A stretch of DNA of 64,000 bases from Oscillospiraceae bacterium. GTDB lineage: Bacteria > Bacillota > Clostridia > Oscillospirales > CAG-272. The notes beneath the pieces are model-generated. The model searched no databases. It was not told where the DNA came from and saw only the letters and a list, made by a program, of their open reading frames with translations. The position numbers were made by a program, and so were the translations under genes. Shown one piece after another: positions 1-8,372 of the stretch (positions are counted from its first letter, which is position 1; each line of letters begins with the position of its first letter). The DNA lies in NCBI GenBank assembly GCA_015063795.1, contig SVTL01000008.1, positions 27,469 through 91,468 on the forward strand, in the 5' to 3' direction.

Positions 1-2
1 GT

Positions 3-158
3 ATCATCCTGCCCTTCATCATCCTCTTCGGCAGCGGCGCTTTCATGGCCGCCTACGCCGCCTACCCCAAGATCAAGCAGGTGATGATCGATCCCTATTA
101 CCCCGAGGAGGAAAAGGTCTACGAGGAAGAGCCCATCTTCCGCGACGACGTGAGATAA
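3..158 (+). CDS. C-terminal end of a membrane protein (partial)
   Basis: Only about 51 C-terminal codons lie in the window, read from base 3 to a TAA. They begin with a hydrophobic stretch (IILPFIILFGSGAFMAAY), which fits a final membrane helix, followed by a short acidic tail (EEEKVYEEE). The protein therefore probably ends with a cytoplasmic or peripheral charged tail. Too little is present to name a family. The next gene starts about 50 bases downstream on the same strand, so the two could be cotranscribed. Confidence 0.6.
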   Translation: MILPFIILFGSGAFMAAYAAYPKIKQVMIDPYYPEEEKVYEEEPIFRDDVR

Positions 159-209
159 CGAAAAGCGGGCACGGCAAGAAAAAACAAAAAACGCTGTAGG
201 AAGGATATC

Positions 210-1013
210 ATGGAAACCGTCGTACAAGTGAAGCGAAAAGGGTGCAACGATAGCTATCGGTACATGGAATATTATCTGCACAATGCACTGCAGGCCTATG
301 GCTACAGCCTGACACGGGACGAGGCAACCGCAGACTTTTCCGTTACCGCTTACCTCGACTGGAACGAGACGTATTTTTCGCTCATCTCCCCCTTTTTCGA
401 CCGTCTGCAGGGGGACACGCTGGACGCCTTTCTCAAGGATCTGGCTGCCGCGATGAAAAGTGAGGTGTGGCTGCATCCTTATCCTCAGCCGGAAGATGAT
501 ACGCTGCCGAATGTGTCGGTTTTCTGCTTTTTGTACAGCCGTACATCCAATGCCTATCAAGAACCGGCACTGATCGAAAGTGGCGACAGCAATCTGGATT
601 TTGAGGGTCATTATTGGACAAAGGATCAGCGCGGCAACGTCGGATTCACGCTTGTGAACTACGGCGGTCCCTCAAAGGGGCTGACCGTGTCGCTTCAGGC
701 TCCTCTTTGGGCGGCACCCTTTTTGACCGTCGAATCGGCACAGATCCGCCGATATACCAAGCAAGGCGGGGAATCCCGGGAAATGGTCTTTCAAAGAAAC
801 GGGGCCCGTTTGGTCTGCTCGATGGAACAGTTCGACATTCTTCCGGGGCGGAACCGAATGAGCGCCTTGTGGTGCCGTACCCGCACGAAATATCAATGCG
901 CGGTGTTTTACATCGATCTCATCATCAAAAACCGGTCTCCCTTGCATACACAGCTTCTTTTGGAAGTGGATCCCTTTTCGGGCGAGGGCTGTACCGCAAC
1001 GATCGAGCTGTAA
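210..1013 (+). CDS. Hypothetical protein, 267 aa
   Basis: A clean open frame with a good ribosome binding site (AGGAAGGATATC before ATG). There is no signal peptide or membrane helix, so it should be cytoplasmic. I do not recognise a family. The N-terminal half has alternating polar and aromatic residues, and residues from about 150 on (TLVNYGGPSKGLTVSLQAPL) look beta-rich. Longer frames on the opposite strand in the same interval lack ribosome binding sites. A terminator hairpin follows the stop codon within about 45 bases, which supports this as the end of a transcription unit. Function unknown. Confidence 0.7.
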   Translation: METVVQVKRKGCNDSYRYMEYYLHNALQAYGYSLTRDEATADFSVTAYLDWNETYFSLISPFFDRLQGDTLDAFLKDLAAAMKSEVWLHPYPQPEDDTLPNVSVFCFLYSRTSNAYQEPALIESGDSNLDFEGHYWTKDQRGNVGFTLVNYGGPSKGLTVSLQAPLWAAPFLTVESAQIRRYTKQGGESREMVFQRNGARLVCSMEQFDILPGRNRMSALWCRTRTKYQCAVFYIDLIIKNRSPLHTQLLLEVDPFSGEGCTATIEL

Positions 1014-1055
1014 AGGCGGCGGCCACGTAACCCACCCGATAGGCAAGAAGAAACA

Positions 1056-1087
1056 AAACGGGACAGTTTTTCTGCCCCGTTTTTTGT
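1056..1087 (+). terminator. Rho-independent terminator
   Basis: An imperfect stem CGGGACAG / CTGCCCCG around a TTTTT loop, followed by a run of six T. It lies about 45 bases after the stop of the 267-aa hypothetical gene. Confidence 0.75.
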
Positions 1088-1380
1088 TTGCGCTCGCTTC
1101 AACAAATTTCCGTCTTTCGCTCTCTGTTTTGGGAATTGCGCGTGCAAGCACGCGCTGAAAGGAGAATAGACTGTCAGGGGTTTCACCCCTGAAACCCTGA
1201 ATCAGGTACCTTTTTGAAAAAAGGTACCTGATAACCCCCAAAAACGTTAAAACGATGCTTCGCTTTGTCCGGTTTTCATAATTCCGGAAGGATGCCGGGA
1301 AACGTTTTGCGAAAAAGTCTCCCATCCCTTCATGCGCCCGTTTTTTGTTGCACTCGCTTTAACAAATTTCCGTCTTTCGC
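1076..1380. repeat. Non-coding block with direct repeats and a palindromic element
   Basis: This gene-free stretch holds two near-identical direct repeats of about 42 bases ending in AACAAATTTCCGTCTTTCGC (1076-1120 and 1335-1380). Between them (about 1170-1235) is a copy of the dispersed element CTGTCAGGGGTTTCACCCC, followed by the palindrome GGTACCTTTTTGAAAAAAGGTACC-like arm pair. The same element recurs near 16870 and 20285. No coding frame is credible here. Confidence 0.65.
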
Positions 1381-1464
1381 GCCGCGAAAGCGGCGAGGTG
1401 CTCTCGCCGAGGAAATTTGCTTAAGGTGCCGCTGTTGGTGCGATTGCCGTTTGCCTCATGCACC

Positions 1465-1899
1465 TTAAAGGTACTGCCGGATGTCGGTCACCAGCTTCTC
1501 CTCCAAGCCCGCCAGACGTCCGGCGATGGAGCGGGAGGCCTCGTCGGCCGCCTTGTACTGGTTGATATAGCGGTGAAGCGACTTGACACCCATGTTGCAG
1601 CCGTCGGTCATCAGATCGGCGATGGTCTTGTCCGAATCGTCCATGGCCAGCATCACATTGGTCTTCACCCAGCTCATGCCCTTGGCGATGGGATTGGGAT
1701 CCTTGCCGTCGTCACGGTAGCGGTCCAGCAGTCCCTGGATCTCGCCGCCCAGACTCTCGTGTGCGTCACGGCAGGCGGTCAGCTTATCCCGAAGATCGCT
1801 GTGCGACACATGCCCGATGGCGTCGTTGATGGAGGAAACGCCCATCTTCACGCCCGCATCGCATTCGCGCAGCAGCTTAACGGTATCCTGTTCGATCAT
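1465..1899 (-). CDS. Ferritin-like / DUF2383-like four-helix protein, 144 aa
   Basis: The track frame starts 24 codons earlier, but the ATG at 1899 is preceded by GAGGAGAGAGT, a strong ribosome binding site, and the upstream part runs through the terminator of mntP. The product (MIEQDTVKLLRECDAG...) is almost entirely helical, soluble and about the length of the DUF2383/PA2169-type ferritin-like four-helix bundles found in Clostridia and spore formers. The role of such proteins is poorly known; stress or spore-associated roles have been proposed for relatives. It sits downstream of mntP but behind a terminator, so it may have its own promoter. The family call is by fold-like pattern only. Confidence 0.6.
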   Translation of the reverse strand: MIEQDTVKLLRECDAGVKMGVSSINDAIGHVSHSDLRDKLTACRDAHESLGGEIQGLLDRYRDDGKDPNPIAKGMSWVKTNVMLAMDDSDKTIADLMTDGCNMGVKSLHRYINQYKAADEASRSIAGRLAGLEEKLVTDIRQYL

Positions 1900-1925
1900 A
1901 CTCTCTCCTCTTTTCTTTTTCCAAT

Positions 1926-1957
1926 CAAAAATCGGCGGCACTTTTTTGTACCGCCGA
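1926..1957 (-). terminator. Terminator after mntP
   Basis: Read on the minus strand: stem ATCGGCGGTAC / GTGCCGCCGAT around AAAAAA, followed by TTTTTG. It lies 24 bases after the mntP stop and separates it from the ferritin-like gene. Confidence 0.8.
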
Positions 1958-1980
1958 TGTAGTATGCCCATTTTTTCGGT

Positions 1981-2568
1981 TTATCCGAACATACCGCTCA
2001 AAAAAATCTCAATTCCGATCAAAATCAAAATCACGCCGCCGAGAATCGACGCCTTGCCTGCCAGCCTTGTGCCGCAGCATTTGCCGATCTTCAGCCCGAT
2101 CATGCAGAGGATAAACGTGACGAGCGCGATGAGCAGCGCACAGAGGAATGCGCCTGAAAAATCGTAATCGGCGATGGTGAAGCCCACGGACAGCGCATCG
2201 ATGGAGGTGGCCACGCCCTGCACCAGCAGTCCCGCAAAGCCAACCGCCTTCACTTCATTCTCCTCTTCGCCGCCGCGGATGCCCTCGACGAGCATTTTAC
2301 CGCCGATGAAAAGAAGAAGCGCCAGCGCGATCCAGGGGATCAGGACCTCAAAGGAGGAGAACATCTGCGAGATCGTGTGCACGCAGATCCAGCCCAGCAG
2401 AGGCATCAGCGCCTGAAAGAGCGCGAACACGCCCGCCACACCGCACATTTTCGACACCTTCATCCGCGGCTCGTTGAGCCCGTTGGCCAGCGAGACCGAA
2501 AACGCGTCCATAGCCAGCCCCACGCCCAGCGCCAGACTTTTGATCAGAAAAGAAGCTCCAAGATTCAT
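1981..2568 (-). CDS. mntP: Manganese efflux pump MntP
   Basis: 195 aa from the ATG at 2568. The track's extra 41 N-terminal residues come from the upstream hairpin array and are not typical of the family. MntP exports Mn2+ across the cytoplasmic membrane. The sequence shows six hydrophobic segments in two related halves, with the family's acidic intramembrane motifs LAMDAFSVSLANG near the start and TSIDALSVGF in the second half, where the Asp residues are needed for transport. The length fits the family (about 190 aa). I looked for a yybP-ykoY riboswitch upstream, the usual MntP regulator, and saw none; the upstream DNA is repeat arrays. A terminator follows directly. Confidence 0.93.
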   Translation of the reverse strand: MNLGASFLIKSLALGVGLAMDAFSVSLANGLNEPRMKVSKMCGVAGVFALFQALMPLLGWICVHTISQMFSSFEVLIPWIALALLLFIGGKMLVEGIRGGEEENEVKAVGFAGLLVQGVATSIDALSVGFTIADYDFSGAFLCALLIALVTFILCMIGLKIGKCCGTRLAGKASILGGVILILIGIEIFLSGMFG

Positions 2569-2599
2569 GATGGATGATACCGTCCTTATACAATGTCGT

Positions 2600-2830
2600 A
2601 ATCTATCGCATTCGGCAAAGCCGAATCTTTCGCGCCCATACAGCGGGCTTATGTATGCCCTGCAGGGGCAATTCATGACGCGAAGCGTCAATTCACGGCG
2701 TCAGCCAATTCATGAAATCGAAGATTTCAATTCACGTCCGCGAAGCGGGCAATTCACGGCGTCAGCCAATTCATGAAATCGAAGATTTCAATTCATGCCG
2801 CGAAGCGGGCTTATGTATGAACGCACAGCG
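2600..2830. repeat. Linker-hairpin array
   Basis: Short perfect hairpins (ATTCGGCAAAGCCGAAT, GACGCGAAGCGTC, GAAATCGAAGATTTC and others) are joined by the linkers CAATTCATG/CAATTCACG. The unit GGCGTCAGCCAATTCATG plus GAAATCGAAGATTTC occurs twice in tandem. It fills the space between mntP and the ABC transporter genes. Confidence 0.85.
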
Positions 2831-2840
2831 GCTTTTTCCT

Positions 2841-3539
2841 TTATGCTTCTTTTTCTTCCTTGCCCCGATAGAGCCGCAGAACGCCGTTGTCCATGCGGTA
2901 GATCTTGTCTGCCCGCTGCGCGATGTCCATATCGTGGGTGACGATGATCAGCGTTTGCCCGATCATCTCCTTGGTCTTGAGCATCAGATTCAAAACCTCC
3001 TCGGCGTTCTCCTTGTCCAGACTGCCCGTGGGCTCATCGGCAAAGAGGATCTGCGGACGGTTGATCATGGCGCGCGCGATGGCCACACGCTGTCTCTGTC
3101 CGCCCGACAGCTCGCTTGGCAGGTGATTGAGGCGGTTCTCCAGATCCAGCGTTTTGATGAGCTTATTCAGATGCTCCTCATAGCGGATGGCGTCGATGCC
3201 GCACATGACCGCCGGAAGCGTGATGTTTTCATAGGCGGTCAGCTGGGGGAGCAGGTTGTGCGTCTGAAAGACGATGCCCATAAAGCGTCCGCGGTAACGC
3301 GAAAGCTCGTCGGCCTTCATCTTCACGATATCCTGTCCGCGGATGATGACCTTGCCCGAATTGGGGCGGTCCAGACCGGCGCAGACATGGAGAAGCGTGC
3401 TCTTGCCCGAGCCCGAGGTGCCGATGATGGCGATGAATTCCCCATCCTCCACCTTTAAATTCACGCGGTCGACGGCGGTGATGACCTCCTCCGACTGCTT
3501 ATATTGCTTGATCAGATCAACCGTTTCGAGAATCGGCAT
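2841..3539 (-). CDS. ABC transporter ATP-binding protein (MacB/LolD type)
   Basis: 232 aa, the normal length for a stand-alone ABC ATPase. It has Walker A GTSGSGKST near residue 40, the signature LSGGQRQRVAIARA, Walker B ILFADEPTGSLD and the H-loop VTHD. The sequence class is the MacB/LolD/FtsE-like group that pairs with FtsX-fold permeases rather than with classical importers. The permease gene lies 75 bases upstream on the same strand, so the pair very likely forms one exporter or mechanotransmission complex. Substrate cannot be told; candidates are peptides, antibiotics or cell-envelope lipids. The C-terminal tail is Lys/Glu-rich. Confidence 0.9.
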   Translation of the reverse strand: MPILETVDLIKQYKQSEEVITAVDRVNLKVEDGEFIAIIGTSGSGKSTLLHVCAGLDRPNSGKVIIRGQDIVKMKADELSRYRGRFMGIVFQTHNLLPQLTAYENITLPAVMCGIDAIRYEEHLNKLIKTLDLENRLNHLPSELSGGQRQRVAIARAMINRPQILFADEPTGSLDKENAEEVLNLMLKTKEMIGQTLIIVTHDMDIAQRADKIYRMDNGVLRLYRGKEEKEA

Positions 3540-3614
3540 GGCTTGCCCTTTCCTTTCTTACCCAAATCTTACTGCATGTCAACATGCTTACCCGTTTGCT
3601 GTTTTCAAAGCCGC

Positions 3615-5879
3615 TCATTGAAATTCCACAGACCGCTCGGCCTTTTTCTCCCCTCGCACAAAAGACACATAGGGCAGATACGCCGACAAAAACGCGGAAA
3701 GCGCGGTCAGCGCCAGACCGATGAAGAAGACCGACAGCGGCAGATCGAAGAGCACGCGCATGCCCTCGATGCCCGCGGCCGCATTGCGGAAGCGGAAGAG
3801 CAGAGCCGACAGCGTCAGCGTCAGGATCGTGTACAGCACAGAGGCCGAGAGCGCGAACACGCCGCCGTCGATGAGATGCAGCGAGCGGATCTCGCTTGTG
3901 ACCGCGCCCATGGAGCGCAGAAGCGTGAACTCCTGCCTGCGCTTGCCATAGAAGATGGTCTGCGAGAAGAAGCAGACGATGGGCGTGACCAACAGCGTCA
4001 GCAGGGCGATGGCGGCATACACAAACGCGCTGCCCCCCGCCGCGTCCAGACGGCTCTTCAGATCGGCATTCAGATCGGTGACCGTGACGGCGATGGTCTC
4101 ATTGCCCACGTCGTAAGCATCGCGGACCAAGCGCAGGATCGACTCATGAAGCGCCTTCAGCTCCCGCGGCGTCAGCCCCTCCTCGGCATAGACATACGCC
4201 TCCTCATAGCGGATCTCGCCGGGGATGACGTTGCCCTCCTCGTCCTTGGTGGCCGTCAGCTGACGGTAGGTGTCTTCGGAGACATACATGGTGAAATTGG
4301 GATCGCTTGGCATATCGCGGATCACCGCGCAGACGGTGTAGGTCTCATAGGTGTAGCGGTTGGCATCCAGCAGGAAGCGGAGCAGCTCATCGCTCTCCAT
4401 GGCGTAGGTGGCGTTGTACCGCCGCGACGCAAAGGAGGCAATGCGGACCGTATCCCCCGGCTTGAGCGAAAGACGCCGCACATTGTCCCACGAATCGCTG
4501 ACGATCACCTGCTTGTCATCCCGAAGGACAGCCGACGGATCGCCCTCCACCCGATAGCGCGAAAGAGAGCTCACGATCTCCTCGTCGCAGGCGGTGTAAT
4601 AGACGTTGTGCGCCGCCTTTTCCTCTCCGCTTTCGGGAAGATCGGCGGAGGGAAGCACATCCGACGGATCAAAGAGCACATGGGAGGTGAGAAGCGAGGC
4701 AACGGTCGCCTCTCTCTTTTCCACAAAGGCAACGCCGGGCAGCTTCTGCAAGGGCGAAGCGAGATAGGCATCGTAGCCGTAAGCATCGGAGAAGGTCAGA
4801 CGGTACTGGGCGGTCGGCTTCTGCAGGAGCTGCTGCTCCAGCGTGGAGAGAAAATAGATGTTCACCGCCAGCGCGCCGAAGAGCACGGTGGAGAAGAGAA
4901 CGAGCGCATTGTATTTGACAAAGCGGCGGCGGGTGAGAAGCGCCAGCCTTTTCGCAAAGCTTCCCTTCTGCCCCGGCAGATGCACCGAGATCTTCGGCGA
5001 AAGCACCAGATCGGAATTGTCCGCGCTGGCCAGCAGACGGTTGGGAATCGCCTTGGACACCCGCTTCACGGGCAGGAAAACGGCAAAATAATTGACCGCC
5101 GCCGTCAGCACCAGCAGCAGGAGCAGCTCAAAGAGCCCGAAGCGCAGCGGAATATCCGCATGGCGGCAGATGGCCGCGCCCACGAACAGCGAAAAGCCGA
5201 GAGCGGGCAGAAGCGTCATCAGCGAGATGGCGGTCATTTCGTTGAACGACTGCTTGGCCAGCCGCTTGCGGTCGGCGCCGAAGGTCATGTACACGCCGTA
5301 GTCGAATCGATAGTGGTTGATGCGGGTGTTGAACAGCAGCGCCAGCGCCGCGGTGGACAGCAAAAAGACAAAGCCCAGCAGCAAAGCCGTGGTCCAGAAC
5401 GCCTCGCGCTCATAGTCGGCCACGTCATGCAGGGGAGAATATTCGTAATGAAAATCGCCCAAGGATTCCAGAATCGCCTCGTGGAAGCGGAAGAACATCC
5501 GCCCGTGCATCTCATACTCCTCGCCGAAGAAGCGGATGTACACATCATACTTCGGTCTGGCTGCATCGGCCGCATCATACGCATACACCGACACCACGTC
5601 GTAAATGTGGTCATCGGCAAAGACATATTCCTGATTCTGCCGTATGTACGCCGTCTGTGTCTTGTTCGCGCTCCGCACCACCAGATGGTAATTGTATTCG
5701 CTCTCGATGGTGGATCGGATGTTGGTCAGCTTGGCCTGCTGGGAGATGAGTGTCAGCAGAAGCAGGGACTGGATGATGAAAAGAACCGCGAAAAACCAGA
5801 CGTACTGCTTGAAATTGAACAGTACGCTTTTGCCTGCGATCTTCAGCTCGCTGAGCCTTCGTTCAAAGCTTTCTCCCAT
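3615..5879 (-). CDS. ABC transporter permease, FtsX/MacB fold
   Basis: 754 aa. One N-terminal membrane helix (near residues 28-48) is followed by an extracellular segment of about 90 residues and a three-helix block (about 160-270). A large extracellular domain and a second three-helix block (about 620-745) follow. This duplicated layout is that of FtsX-domain permeases of the MacB superfamily. The loop YMTFGADRKRLAKQ is the cytoplasmic coupling region and is mirrored by TLLRSMGAVTSEIRS in the second half. It works with the ATPase encoded just downstream. No regulator or sensor kinase gene is adjacent, so a Bce-type antibiotic-sensing role is not supported. Confidence 0.85.
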   Translation of the reverse strand: MGESFERRLSELKIAGKSVLFNFKQYVWFFAVLFIIQSLLLLTLISQQAKLTNIRSTIESEYNYHLVVRSANKTQTAYIRQNQEYVFADDHIYDVVSVYAYDAADAARPKYDVYIRFFGEEYEMHGRMFFRFHEAILESLGDFHYEYSPLHDVADYEREAFWTTALLLGFVFLLSTAALALLFNTRINHYRFDYGVYMTFGADRKRLAKQSFNEMTAISLMTLLPALGFSLFVGAAICRHADIPLRFGLFELLLLLVLTAAVNYFAVFLPVKRVSKAIPNRLLASADNSDLVLSPKISVHLPGQKGSFAKRLALLTRRRFVKYNALVLFSTVLFGALAVNIYFLSTLEQQLLQKPTAQYRLTFSDAYGYDAYLASPLQKLPGVAFVEKREATVASLLTSHVLFDPSDVLPSADLPESGEEKAAHNVYYTACDEEIVSSLSRYRVEGDPSAVLRDDKQVIVSDSWDNVRRLSLKPGDTVRIASFASRRYNATYAMESDELLRFLLDANRYTYETYTVCAVIRDMPSDPNFTMYVSEDTYRQLTATKDEEGNVIPGEIRYEEAYVYAEEGLTPRELKALHESILRLVRDAYDVGNETIAVTVTDLNADLKSRLDAAGGSAFVYAAIALLTLLVTPIVCFFSQTIFYGKRRQEFTLLRSMGAVTSEIRSLHLIDGGVFALSASVLYTILTLTLSALLFRFRNAAAGIEGMRVLFDLPLSVFFIGLALTALSAFLSAYLPYVSFVRGEKKAERSVEFQ

Positions 5880-5940
5880 GGTGCGTTTTTATATCCTTTC
5901 GCTGTAAATGTTCGCTGTGACTGGCTGTGTGTCCGAATGC

Positions 5941-6507
5941 TCAGAACGGGGCATGGTCTCCCTTTTCCACCACAAAGAAGAAGGGGGATGTGGGAGAATT
6001 GACGATCTCAAATTTGGAAACGCAGATGAAGCGGCGGTCATAGGTCTCCAAGATCGCCTCCAGACGGTTGCCCTCCACGCGCCCCTCGGTGTGGCCGGGG
6101 TAGACCGCGATCACAAGTCCGCCGCCCGGCTTCAGGCAGGCTACCGCACGCTTCACCGCCTGCTCGGTGGTCTCTCTCTTGGTGGTGATGGATTTGTCGC
6201 CGCCCGGCAAAAAGCCCAGGTTGAACATGCCCGCGTCGATGCCCCCCTCCACATACTCCTCAAAACGGTCGTGAGAGGAGAGGATCAGCTCGTAGTTGTT
6301 CGGCGCGTTCTCCTTTTCCAACAGCGCACGGGTGTTTTCCAGCGCCTGCGGCTGGATGTCAAAGGCATAGACTCTGCCCTGCTCGCCCACCGCATGGGTG
6401 AGAAAAAGCGTGTCGTGTCCGTTGCCCATGGTGAAATCCACCGCCGTACAGCCCTCAAAGAGGTGGGCGGATAAAAAATATTTTTCCAAATCGATCAGGT
6501 CGATCAT
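5941..6507 (-). CDS. mnmM: tRNA wobble-uridine methyltransferase MnmM (YtqB family)
   Basis: 188 aa from ATG 6507, which has GGAGGAACACACC in front; the track start is 26 codons too far upstream. The SAM-binding motif I is VDFTMGNGHDTLFL, with the family's acidic motif II (YAFDIQPQAL) and the motif MFNLGFLPGGDKSITT. YtqB-family enzymes convert nm5(s2)U34 to mnm5(s2)U34 in tRNA. The same window carries mnmG, which makes the precursor modification. The gene has its own consensus promoter, divergent from coaX. The family was long annotated as 'putative rRNA methylase', and that older name may still be met. Confidence 0.88.
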   Translation of the reverse strand: MIDLIDLEKYFLSAHLFEGCTAVDFTMGNGHDTLFLTHAVGEQGRVYAFDIQPQALENTRALLEKENAPNNYELILSSHDRFEEYVEGGIDAGMFNLGFLPGGDKSITTKRETTEQAVKRAVACLKPGGGLVIAVYPGHTEGRVEGNRLEAILETYDRRFICVSKFEIVNSPTSPFFFVVEKGDHAPF

Positions 6508-6630
6508 GGTGTGTTCCTCCGATGTCAAACGCTCTTGCATACGCAAAAAAGGCGCTTCTCCGCTTTTCCGCCGAGCATGGCTCACGATCGGCTCACAGTG
6601 TCAAAAAACGGAAAACGTCTCTGTGCTTTC

Positions 6631-6659
6631 ATTATAAAGCATCCGCCTGCGTTTGTCAA
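6631..6659 (-). promoter_or_regulatory. Consensus sigma-A promoter of mnmM
   Basis: On the minus strand TTGACA, a 17-base spacer and TATAAT, about 125 bases upstream of the mnmM start codon. Confidence 0.85.
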
Positions 6660-6696
6660 TGGTTTTCTTCACCGCGGAGAAAGTAGCCGTCCCCTC

Positions 6697-6725
6697 TTGC
6701 AATCGGGGGAAAAATGTGATAGAAT
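6697..6725 (+). promoter_or_regulatory. Promoter of coaX
   Basis: TTGCAA, 17-base spacer, TAGAAT, about 45 bases before the coaX ATG. It is back to back with the mnmM promoter. Confidence 0.75.
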
Positions 6726-6770
6726 GAAGGATAAAGCGGGCAAATGCCCGATGAGAAAGGACGTGAGCGC

Positions 6771-7544
6771 ATGATCCTCTGCATCGACATCGGCAACACC
6801 AACATCACCCTCGGCGGCTTTGCGGACAAGGAGCCGTCCTTTGTCGCGCGCATCTCCTCCGATTCGTCCAAGACTGCCGACGAATATGCCTCGCTCCTCC
6901 TCTCCACCCTCTCGCTTTACGGCGTTGACCGCGGCGAGATCGACGGGGCCATCATCGCGTCCGTCGTCCCTCCGCTGACCTCGGTGATGAAAAACGCCGT
7001 CCGCTTTGTGTACGGCACCGAGGCCTTCATCGTGGGCAAGGGACTCAAGACCGGCATCAACATCCATTGCGACAACCCCGCCTCGGTGGGCGCCGACCTG
7101 ATCTGCGCGTGCGTGGCCGCCCACAGGCTTTACGGCTCCCCTGCCCTGATCGCCGATCTGGGCACCGCCACCAAGATCATGGCGCTGGACAAAAGCGGCA
7201 CGTTCATCGGCGTATCCATCCTGCCCGGCGTGAAGATGGGGCTCTCCGCGCTCTCAAACGGCACCGCCCAGCTGCCCCAGGTGGATCTGGAGGCGCCCTC
7301 CTCCGTGATCGGCAAAAACACCGCCGACTGCATGAAATCGGGCGCGGTCTTCGGCAACGCCGCCGCCATCGACGGCATGATCGACCGCTTCCGCGATGCC
7401 ATAGGCGAGCCCATTCCCGTGTATGCCACCGGCGGACTGGCTCCGCTGATCGTGGGATACTGCCGCCATCCGATCACCCTCGATGAGCATATGGTGTTAA
7501 AGGGGCTGTATCTCGTCTACCTCAAAAACGCCGAAGCAGCGTAA
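6771..7544 (+). CDS. coaX: Type III pantothenate kinase
   Basis: 257 aa from the ATG at 6771; the track start nine codons earlier lacks a ribosome binding site, whereas GAAAGGACGTGAGCGC precedes this one. CoaX phosphorylates pantothenate in the first step of coenzyme A synthesis. The N-terminal phosphate-binding motif of the ASKHA fold, CIDIGNTNITLG, starts at residue 3. The middle holds DLGTATK and GVSILPGVKMGL, typical of CoaX. Length matches the family (about 255). A gene for an ECF-type membrane component follows on the same strand, which could supply the vitamin substrate. Confidence 0.95.
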   Translation: MILCIDIGNTNITLGGFADKEPSFVARISSDSSKTADEYASLLLSTLSLYGVDRGEIDGAIIASVVPPLTSVMKNAVRFVYGTEAFIVGKGLKTGINIHCDNPASVGADLICACVAAHRLYGSPALIADLGTATKIMALDKSGTFIGVSILPGVKMGLSALSNGTAQLPQVDLEAPSSVIGKNTADCMKSGAVFGNAAAIDGMIDRFRDAIGEPIPVYATGGLAPLIVGYCRHPITLDEHMVLKGLYLVYLKNAEAA

Positions 7545-7548
7545 AAAA

Positions 7549-7665
7549 AAAGCACCCCTCTCGGTTGAGCGGTGCGATCTCCATCCCAAACGGCATCCCC
7601 TCTCTTTTGAGAGGCACGGCATCCGTTCCAAACGGCATCCCCTCTCTTTTGAGAGATGCAATATC
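7549..7665 (-). repeat. Three tandem 42-nt stem-loops ending in a terminator
   Basis: Three imperfect 42-base units each contain a CTCTC-loop-GAGAG hairpin. Read on the minus strand the last one, GCACCGCTC...GAGGGGTGC followed by nine T, is a textbook terminator. Units two and three share CCAAACGGCATCCCCTCTCT. It lies between coaX and the ECF gene, antisense to both. In one minus-strand frame the units read as a repeating peptide (PLKREGMPFG) with no convincing start site. Confidence 0.7.
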
Positions 7666-7717
7666 AATTTGATGCGTTGTACCGCCCTTGTGCGGACGAC
7701 AGCAAGGAGGAATTTTT

Positions 7718-8311
7718 ATGACATCCCAAAACAACAGACGTATGAAGACCGAAACGATGGTCCTCGGCGCGATCATGACCGCTCTGGTGATCGTGCTGCA
7801 GCTGCTGGCCACCTTCACCGCCTTCTTCGGTCCCTTTTCCACCGCCGTGGCGCTGATCCCCATCATTCTGGGCGCGGTCATGTGCGGCGCGGGCGTGGGC
7901 GCCTGGCTGGGCTTTGTGTTCGGCGTGGTCGTTCTCGCCAGCGGAGGCGCCGCCCTCTTCTGGGCCTTCGATATCCCCGGAACGGTCATCACCGTCCTTC
8001 TCAAGGGCAGCTGCTGCGGTCTGGCCGCGGGGCTGGTCTACCGTCTCTTTTTCAAGCTCAACCGCTATGCTGCCGTCGTCGCCGCCGCGGTCACTGCCCC
8101 TGTGGTCAACACCGGCATCTTCCTTCTCGGAAGCGCTGTCTTCTTCCTCGATGACGTGACCGAGATCGCCGCCGCCGCAGGAAGCGCCGAGACCGGAATG
8201 GCCGTCTTCTTCGGCTTCGCCTTCGCCAACTTCCTCATCGAGCTGCTGACCAATGTCCTGCTCTCCCCCGTCGTCATCCGCCTGCTCGACATCCGCAGAA
8301 AAAAAGCCTGA
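7718..8311 (+). CDS. ECF transporter S component (possibly pantothenate)
   Basis: 197 aa from ATG 7718, preceded by AAGGAGGAATTTTT. The protein is strongly hydrophobic with about six membrane segments, of the size and pattern of substrate-binding S components of energy-coupling-factor vitamin transporters. Such proteins bind a vitamin and use a shared ATPase/EcfT module encoded elsewhere. Position directly after coaX suggests pantothenate as the substrate, as for PanT proteins, but this is inference from context only. A hairpin ACGACCG/CGGTCGT follows the stop. No motif in the sequence itself fixes the vitamin. Confidence 0.7.
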   Translation: MTSQNNRRMKTETMVLGAIMTALVIVLQLLATFTAFFGPFSTAVALIPIILGAVMCGAGVGAWLGFVFGVVVLASGGAALFWAFDIPGTVITVLLKGSCCGLAAGLVYRLFFKLNRYAAVVAAAVTAPVVNTGIFLLGSAVFFLDDVTEIAAAAGSAETGMAVFFGFAFANFLIELLTNVLLSPVVIRLLDIRRKKA

Positions 8312-8372
8312 ATCAAAAAAACGACCGGAATCGGTCGTCTCCCAAATCACACAACATCCACGTGAGGTCCAT

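Noticed and set aside
2569-2600. yybP-ykoY manganese riboswitch before mntP
   Set aside because: No matching conserved core in the short leader; the region beyond is hairpin array.
3504-6002. 832-aa plus-strand frame across the ABC permease, and similar long antisense frames (9041-12247, 13187-15229, 23741-27485, 46730-48547, 49391-50893)
   Set aside because: They lie opposite clearly recognisable genes, have low-complexity His/Arg/Gln-rich products and no ribosome binding sites; GC-rich third codon positions keep the antisense frames open.
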